From Melanocharis versteri (lineage: Eukaryota; Chordata; Aves; Passeriformes; Melanocharitidae), in NCBI GenBank assembly GCA_013397845.1, contig VZTG01003742.1, forward strand, positions 62,001-126,000: a DNA stretch of 64,000 bases, in the 5' to 3' direction. Shown one piece after another: positions 57,111 through 64,000 of this stretch (its first letter is position 1; each line of letters starts with the position of its first letter). The position numbers and the translations under genes are program-made. A model generated the notes under the pieces. It did not search any database, had not been told where the DNA came from, and saw nothing but the letters and a program-made list of their open reading frames with translations.

Positions 57111-58164
57111 AGGGCACAGGGAAAGGCTCTGCTCTATCCCACACTGCTGCACCCAGGAGAGAAAAGCTGCTCTCCCTGCAGTGGGGGAACAGCCCAGCAG
57201 TGCTTTTGACAGCTGTGGAGGGGGAGAAGTGACTCATCTCTCTGGGTTACATTAGATGAGAGAAAAGTGTTTGTCTAAGCTAGAATTTAATGAGAAAATA
57301 GGGGTTAATAACTGCCAAGTCCTGGCTGTTCTGGGAGTATTAGCTTCAGTTTTCCCATCCTTTTCCATCTAATTTGTGCCAGGGTGGGTACAGCTCACAG
57401 AGATGCCCCAGCTGTGATGTCTCCCTGGTGCAGCACGGGGTTGGCCTCAGAGCTGTCGTCTCCTTCCATCAAGATACAGGATGCTGCTCTGGGGAAAAAA
57501 TTATGTTTACTCCCAAGTTTTCCTTCTCTTTCCAAACTGCTAAATGATGAACTTCCCAGTCTCCTCGCACTGCAGACGGTGTTCGTGCAGCTTTCATTAC
57601 CTGAGCTGCTCTGCTGGAGGAAGTTCTGTGCTGTGGGTGAGCCACTCGTCTCGCCGGAACGTCTCGAGCGGCCGCGTGTCTCTCCTTTCATCCCCATCCT
57701 GGCTGCCTCCTCGAGCTGCTGCAGGAAGAGAGACAGACTCCTCTTGCAAACCACAGGAAGATGCTTTTCTCCTCCACCCCATCAGTCCTTTCACAGCTGG
57801 CACCACCGCAGTGCACGTCAACCCAACCCCTTTGCGGTCCAGCATCCTGGAGTGGATGCCGTGTGGAGACAGCCTGTCTCAGCCCGGCAGAGGCATGGAT
57901 GCTGTCAGAAGTGATGGGATGCTGATCTCTCCATGCCTGGTTGCCCCAGCCTCTTGACTAGATCAGCATCTGCTTGCAGCAGCCTCTCTGCCCTGCTCTT
58001 TGTTACCACAGTGTGCTCTGAGGGGCATGGACTGGAAAGGGTGAAGAAGGTGGAATGTTGGAATTTAGGCTTATGAGGTCTAAGCACGATGCTGGAGTGA
58101 TTTATAATGACACCAATCTTCTCCCACAGACCCTCTAGTCTCAAAGGAGCTCCTCATATGAGTA
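57111..58164. other. Unique noncoding sequence
   Basis: A small CpG cluster with a GCGGCCGC site lies around 57,640-57,680. Overlapping frames of 176 codons (plus, 57,384-57,914) and 119 codons (minus, 57,395-57,754) show no domain. Confidence 0.5.
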
Positions 58165-58300
58165 CATGCATTGCCAGGTGGGATGGGACTTGGAGAAACC
58201 TGGTCTGGTAGGAGGTGTCCCCGCCGTTGGCAGAGGGTTGGAACTGGATGAGCTTTAAGATCCCTTTCAACCCAAAGCACTCAGTGATTCTGTGATTCCT
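58165..58300 (+). repeat. CR1 LINE, 3' fragment
   Basis: ATTGCCAGGTGGGATGGGACTTGG, GAAACCTGGTCTGGTAGGAGGTGTCCCCGCC, GTTGGAACTGGATGAGCTTTAAG and CCAAAGCACTCAGTGATTCTGTGATTCC. Confidence 0.93.
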
Positions 58301-59087
58301 TTTCCTGGAAGGTGTGAACCTCCAGGCTGGGCTTTTCTTTCAAGTTATAAAATCAGGCACACCTCAAGTGGAATGTGTCCGGAGAGTTGGGCCGTGACAC
58401 TGCCCAGGGACAGCTCCGTGCTCCTCTCTAAGCCACAGAAAACAGGTGGTACTGGCTGGGTTATCATCTGTCTTCAGATTGTATGAACATGATATCCTTG
58501 GAAACGGACACGTGGATTCACAGGTACCTTATTACAGAGCTCAGAATAACAGCAGGGACTTTGTCTGTGCAGAGTTCACTGTCGAGCTGCTCTGAGAACC
58601 AACTCCCAGGGCAGAAACACGTTCAGGTATCTGCGTACAACTTTCACACACGGGGAACATCCGAAGGCATGTTCTTCCCGACGCAGAGCTGGAGGCAGTC
58701 CCGCGTTTTCCCGTGGCTCCTGGATCCTGGCAGGCTTCCCCACGCTGAAAGGCTCTGACTGTGCCTGCTTTGCAGGTGCCACACACTGTCTGCAAGCACA
58801 GACGTCCCACAGAGGGATCTTGTGTGGCCAAGAAGCCCAGCTGTCCCCAGTCTGGGCACGGTGGCTGCCCCTGGCAGGCACAGCGAGTGACAGCTCTGCG
58901 TGTGACATCAGCCACAGCCACCCTGAGCACACGGGGTGCCTGGGAAACGTTTGTGCACCCTGGGGGCAAAATGGGGGATCTGGGAGTCTTGCTGGCTTGG
59001 CAGATATGGGGTAAGAGTTGGAAATCCTAAGGAATGCTATTATGGCTTGCTGTAATGTCACAGCTCTTTTTGACCCCTTCCATCCAT
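58301..59087. other. Unique noncoding sequence
   Basis: This stretch is GC-richer, with a 161-codon minus frame (58,576-59,061) and overlapping plus frames. None resembles a family. Confidence 0.5.
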
Positions 59088-59305
59088 GGAGTCATAGAAC
59101 AATTTGGGTTGAAAGGGACCTTCCAAGGTGTAGTTCAACCCACAGCTTCCACTAGATCAGGTTGTCCAGAGCCCCGTCCAACTTGAACTTGAATTTTTCC
59201 AGGGATGAGGCATCCACCACATCTCTGAGCAATTTGTGCCTCACCATCCCCACTGTAAAAATTTCCTTACGTTTGATTTGAAGAGCTCCTGCCTGTGTAG
59301 CTGTG
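59088..59305 (-). repeat. CR1 LINE, 3' fragment
   Basis: In plus orientation: TGGAGTCATAGAACAATTTGGGTTGAAAGGGACCTTCC, CACAGCTTCCACTAGATCAGGTTGTCCAGAGCCCCGTCCAACTTG, TTTTTCCAGGGATGAGGCATCCACCACATCTCTGAGCAATTTGTGCC. It is well preserved to about 59,300. Confidence 0.94.
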
Positions 59306-59754
59306 TCTGAATAATCCCTCCCTCCCCAGTGCTCAGGGAGAACACCCCCAAATTCACAAACTCATTGCCCTGGTCCAGCTGGGACCCTGCTTCCCCAAAA
59401 CCAGTGATGGGGGCTCCTTGGTAGAGGTGTTGCACCATTGCTGCCTCTCTGGCAATACGATGAAAGAAGAGAACGGAACCTCTAAGAGCCTCTGGCAAAA
59501 CTCCTGATCCTTGGAAGGAGTTATTATAACTTTTTGGGATATGTCAAGTCTGATAAAGGACCCAACCACATGAACAGGAACAGCTTTACAGGCCAGTGGG
59601 GACTATTTCCTGATTTATTTACTTGATCTGCTGCAGACAAGTGTCCCTTTCCCACATTTTTTGGCGCTTCAGTGATATCACTTTTGCCAGGCTGTGTTCA
59701 ATCATAACCATCAACGACAGCATTTGAAAAGTTTCTTACAATTGGTACAAACTA

Positions 59755-60065
59755 AACCCAGCTTCCCAATATCAATGCACTGCCTCCCTCCTCCCAATCC
59801 AAATTCTCTCCCCCAGCTAACCCTGTTTAATCCACTTGATTATTTTTTCTTCACCTTACCCCCTCTATCCACTATGTCCCATGTTCCTTCATTCCCACCA
59901 TCCTTCCCTTTTCCCTTCACTTCCCTTTGCACTCTGACCCCATAACCTGTGGCCATCCCTTCTCTGATGCTGATCCCTCTTTGTCTTCATCCATTCTTGT
60001 CTTCCCTCCCTGCTCCATCCTCTCCCCAATCTGTTCAAGGCTCCGTTCCTCTCTCAGCTCTGGAA
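59755..60065. repeat. Pyrimidine-rich low-complexity stretch
   Basis: C and T make up most of this strand over about 300 bp (CTCCCTCCTCCC, CCTTCCCTTTTCCC, TTCCCTCCCTGCTCC words) without a fixed repeat unit. Confidence 0.75.
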
Positions 60066-60376
60066 CAGCACATGACACTCCTGGCAGTCGTTCTGAGCTT
60101 GGCTGCTGTCCCCAAGTTGTCTAAGGCTCTTCTGAGAATGATGAGAAGCTGCTGTGTGCCTTCAAAGTCACAGCTAATTGCATTAGCTCCAGATCATGTA
60201 ACTCCTGTAGATGACAGCTGCCAAATTTAGGAGCACTGGAGAGGCCTTATAGAAGATGACGGGGATGGTGTGCTGGATTCAGCAGAAAGGAAATCCTGGG
60301 TGTTTTCAAAGGCAGTGAGGGTGGGTTCTTTGTTTTTCAAAATGGGTTATGGCCTCTTATTCTGTCTTTATGAGAA

Positions 60377-60422
60377 TATTATCTATATTATCTATATATT
60401 ATCTATATGTTATCTATTTATC
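60377..60422. repeat. Short tandem repeat, TTATCTATA unit
   Basis: Four units of 9-11 bp vary in length (TTATCTATA, TTATCTATATA, TTATCTATATG, TTATCTATT), related to a GATA-type simple repeat. Confidence 0.85.
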
Positions 60423-61864
60423 AGCCCATTCTCAAGCCCAGCATTGCCCACCATCCCCACTGAAAAGTCAGGGTATGGAGGAATAGAATCTAGACAGAGT
60501 AAACCCTCACCTCCCTCATCTCCCTGTGTCTGATCTCCTCCCTGATTTTCTGGTGGTCTTTGAAAGCAAGTTGCAGTATCCAAACCATCTCAAACCCCAA
60601 AACACTTGCATCAGAGGCATCTTGGTGTTAAATACTGGCCTTGAGAGCTGTTTTGCTCATCTCTGCCTCAGTGCTTTTATATCCCTGTGTTTGCAGAACT
60701 TAGGAGAAACGGGATGAAATTCATCCACCTCCACCCAAAGCTTGAAGTGGTTTGGACTAATATTTCCCTCTCCCACAACACTGAAGCCATAGCTGGGAGT
60801 TTTCTCTCTGTAGTCAGTCTCACAAGACCAGCTGCTGTGTTTTCCTCCTCATGGAGGATATTAACAACATCTGAACTTGAGAACACAACTTTCTCTGGGG
60901 AGGTCACACAGAAAAGTTCACAGAAGGTGGCGTCCTTTTTCTCCAAGATCATTGATGATTCCTCTGTCTGGAGAATTCCTCTCAACGTGAGAGCAAAACA
61001 AGCATCCACAATGCAGCAGGAGATCTAAACCCGGTTCTGGCAGTGCTGAAATAAAGCCTGTGATCACCCAGTCCCTGTAGCTGGAGGGCGAAAATGTCAC
61101 AGCCAGAGTGATCGGGGATAAGGCAGAAATTTATCTGCTGAGATCTCACACAGCTCTGTTCCCGTTTATCTCAGGATCAGATACGAACTCACACCCCGGT
61201 ATCACAAAATCCTGGGCTTTAATTTGGCCTCAGAAAAGACATTAATATTAAGAGACAAGATTAAATATAGCTCTTGGCCAGCTGATTGCATGGCTTCTAT
61301 TCCTCCCTGCACTTGCATTGCTCCCTTTGGAGGAGCCCGCGAGGGATCTCGTAGCAAGTTTAGCTCCAGCTCCACGGGAAGACCAAGGAGAACTTTAAAA
61401 TCTTATCCAATTCCAGGTCACCTGAGGTCTCTGAGTCCTGCTGAGCAGGATGATTGGTGTGAAGGGATGAGCTGCTTGGTGTTTGCAGCTCGTTTCTGTC
61501 TGCTCTGTCTGGACACTCTCACAGAGTGTTTTTTTAGCACTCCTACAGAAGATTTTTTTTTCAGGTACCACAGTTTATGTTCATTTTTGCAATGAAACTT
61601 GACTCTGAAAAGTCAGTTTATCTGGTCAGACTGAGAAATTATAGTATGGGGACCATGCACTCAGTCCAAAGAACTTGGAATTCATTAATTATCATGTCGA
61701 GCAGTTGCATCTGCTGCACGGCTGCATCTGCAACCCAGGCAGATTACGACTGAGATATTTGAAGCCACCTAACAGATTTAAGAGAAATGGGAAAAAAATC
61801 AACCCATAAGTAAACCCTTCCTGCTAGTTTGAAGGAAAATGATTTTAAATCCCCTAATCGGCTC

Positions 61865-61980
61865 TGAGATGAACCTCTAAGCAACATGTTCAAGGTCAGA
61901 CGGGGAGCCTGTCACAAGGGGGGTGCTAACCCAGATCCGTGGGGCTCCAACCGTGCAGCATCCTCTATTCACCTGCCTTA
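61865..61980 (+). repeat. MIR-like (CORE-SINE) remnant, weak
   Basis: CATGTTCAAGGTCAGACGGGGAG, GCTAACCCAGATCCGTGGGGCTCC and AACCGTGCAGCATCCTC keep the order of the MIR 3' half (AAGGTCACACAG, AACCCAGGTC, GACTCCAA, GTGC). Diverged. Confidence 0.4.
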
Positions 61981-64000
61981 GGGAACAGGCAATCCCTCAG
62001 AGCAGAGTTTTCCCAGGGAGGAGGGACCATAACCAACCTCCTCCCAGCACTCTGCAGGGCCATTCACTCCATGGAAATCACCAGCCACTTGTGGGCCAGA
62101 TGAGAATAATTAAAAAAAAAAAAACAACAAAAACCCACAAAAGTTGAAATCTTAAGGAAATGTTTGCTTAGCTTTCCATGGAGTAGGTGAGAGGAAAGGC
62201 AGCAACTGTCCTGCCTCGCTGGAGTGTTGGATCCAGTGAATATCACTCTCATGCTTCCCATGTTTCCCAGCCCGGCGGCTCAAGGCCGTGTTAATCTCCC
62301 TTCCACGCATAAGCCTTTCCCAAATCCCTGTGCTCACAATCCCCCCGTGGTGAGCGATCACCCTTGTTAGGGAAGGAGGAACCGAGGTGCAGATCTGGCA
62401 GGGCTGAGACGGGAACTCTCGGTATATCCCCTATTTCCCTGCTGAGAACTCGCATGCAGAGCTCTCCCGTCAGTAATCGTGGACAAAGGAAAAACTGCTG
62501 GTTTATTTCACGCAGAGAGGACCAGAGATAAAAATACCGTGGCTGATATGTTGTGGAAACCAAGCTGAGGCTCTGGGCTGTGTTTACATTCAGGGCAGGG
62601 CACGGGGATGCTCAGAGGGAAACGTTCTGAAGGTGACTCCCAGTTCTCCCGGTGACAAATGGCTGCAAACTGATCCAGCAGATTCTTCCCAGCGTGGAGC
62701 AGGCTGAGGGATGTCAGCAGTGCTCGGAGGTGATGTGAGGGCATTCCGTGCCAGGGGTTTTTCAATCAGTGCCCACTGTACTGTTACATGGACACAGAGC
62801 TGCTCAGCATCTCTGTCAGGCACTGGGAGCTCGTGCTCAAGATGCTGCCACGGCCTCTTGGGGTGTGGGGAAGGTCACTTGGTGTAGTTTACTCTGCATT
62901 CATTCTCCAGAGATGTGAGTCTGCTGTATCCCTGTTTCTCCAGAGCGCTCAGGGATGTCTGGGAAATGCCATGATATCCTTCAGTATGGACTGAATCCTC
63001 CCAAGCTGGCACTGCCAGGTGAACTGCAACAGGGAGAACAGGAAATGTGGTTTATAAGGGAGAGGTTTTTAATACAGATTTAAGAAGATTTGTGCCATAT
63101 TGGACAAATCTCAGAGGGTTCACTAAGTGTTTGAGACTCAGTTCTTTGGTGACACACGTGGACCTTTGGGATATTTCGTGGTGAACCCAAAGTGCTCAAT
63201 TTGCCTCTGAGATTTTCAGGCTTGCCACTGAGCCAGATTTCACATCTGAAAAGTCTTTCTCATGTGAGCTCAGATGGCTCAACTTCTGGCTGAGATGGAG
63301 CTGTGAGGAAACTGTGAAAGGAAAAGCAAGGGAGTGGATAGGTTTGGAAACAGTCTCGTGAAGCAGAGGCAGCGTTGAGGGGAGGGAAAGCTCTGTTTCC
63401 TTTTCTGGTCAGCTCTGATTTTCCTTGCCATCGTCTGGGCATGGGCAGCCCCTGGAAAGACATCCCTGTCTCAGGCTGGATGTGACTTGCTGATGTCTCG
63501 TGTCTTCCAGTGCCATCTGGACCACGTTTAGCTCAGTACCCCCAGGGGTTTACGGCGAGCTGGAGATCGGTTGGGCAAAGCTTCAGAGAAATCACATCTT
63601 GGTCTGTGACGAGCTGTGCTCAGAGGGGAAATCCCACAGCTTGCAAAACCCGCACACCTTCGGAGAGGGGCCACGGCCGTGTCACGTGGGCCAGCTGGCA
63701 GAGCTGGCCTTGGAGCTGCCCAGCCAACCTCTGCGGGCATGTGGAGCATCCCACACCGGCAGAGGAGCAGGGATATTTGAGCAGGGATAGACCAAATGAA
63801 TCTGGAAAGCTGATGAGCGGGAGGAATGAATCCCAGGGTCAGGAATGGATCGGGATTATGTGTCTTCTGTTGTGAGCTGAACTCAGATTTAGAACATGGA
63901 CTTTGGCGGAGTCATAAGCAAAATGTGGAGCCTTGCCTAAGGTCAAAGGCTGCCCCTGCTCTCTGTAGGAAGCTGAATCCAGGCTGGAGCACATCCAGTA

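Larger units (their letters stand above)
59306..64000. other. Unique noncoding sequence to the window end
   Basis: This holds a pyrimidine-rich stretch at 59,755-60,065, a TTATCTATA repeat at 60,377-60,422, a weak MIR-like remnant at 61,865-61,980 and an A12 run near 62,113. Frames up to 123 codons have no domain. No CR1 is recognised in the last 4.7 kb. Confidence 0.5.

Noticed and set aside
57635..57685. CpG cluster with GCGGCCGC as a promoter
   Set aside because: It is too short for a CpG island and no gene follows.
1..64000. Endogenous retrovirus, LTR pair, tRNA, CRISPR array or bacterial operon
   Set aside because: I saw no retroviral reading-frame motif, no LTR pair with TG...CA ends, no tRNA-like B box in a clover-leaf context and no spaced identical repeats of CRISPR type.

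Overview
The window looks like noncoding DNA from a bird genome, most likely a modern bird such as a songbird. The basis is about thirty 3'-terminal fragments of CR1 LINEs on both strands. They share the avian CR1 signature: a CCCAGAGAAGCTGTGGCTGC block, a GATGATCTTTAAGGTCC block, a CCAACCCAAACCATTC block and an ATTCTGTGATTCTGTGA-like tail. There are no L1 or Alu elements, and base composition is moderate with short introns of simple repeat. I found no protein-coding gene, tRNA, rRNA, CRISPR array or bacterial feature that I can support. The open frames present are short, overlap one another on both strands, often run through CR1 or simple repeats, and match no family I recognise. The segment is either intergenic or inside a very long intron; the sequence alone does not decide.

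Layout. 1-7.9 kb: CR1-rich, with a MIR-like SINE at 4.5 kb and an AT-rich conserved-element candidate near 6.9 kb. 7.9-17.7 kb: about 9.8 kb in which I recognise no CR1, with one MIR-like remnant and a homeodomain-site-rich block near 14.2 kb. 17.7-28.8 kb: scattered CR1 tails, a diverged direct duplication (26.2 and 27.3 kb) and, beside its second copy, a pyrimidine-rich 19/20-bp minisatellite (27.4-27.65 kb). 28.8-42 kb: mostly unique sequence with conserved-element candidates at 29.6, 35.8 and 40.3 kb and occasional CR1. 42.3-45.7 kb: the longest CR1 fragment, then the most unusual structure in the window. Two short segments lying 2.4 kb apart (43,010-43,184 and 45,579-45,664) reappear between them as one fused, inverted, almost identical copy (44,580-44,873) that also holds a 31-base assembly gap inside a poly-T tract. 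46-57 kb: several AT-rich, homeobox-site-rich, repeat-free blocks that look like candidate regulatory elements (47, 54.6, 55.7 and 56.6 kb). 57-64 kb: a few CR1 tails, a pyrimidine-rich stretch and otherwise unique sequence.

Function. No genes work together here. The plausible biology is cis-regulatory: repeat-free AT-rich blocks spaced among old CR1 insertions resemble the surroundings of developmental regulators in vertebrates. That is an inference from composition and motifs, and it needs an alignment across species to confirm. No target gene can be named from this sequence.
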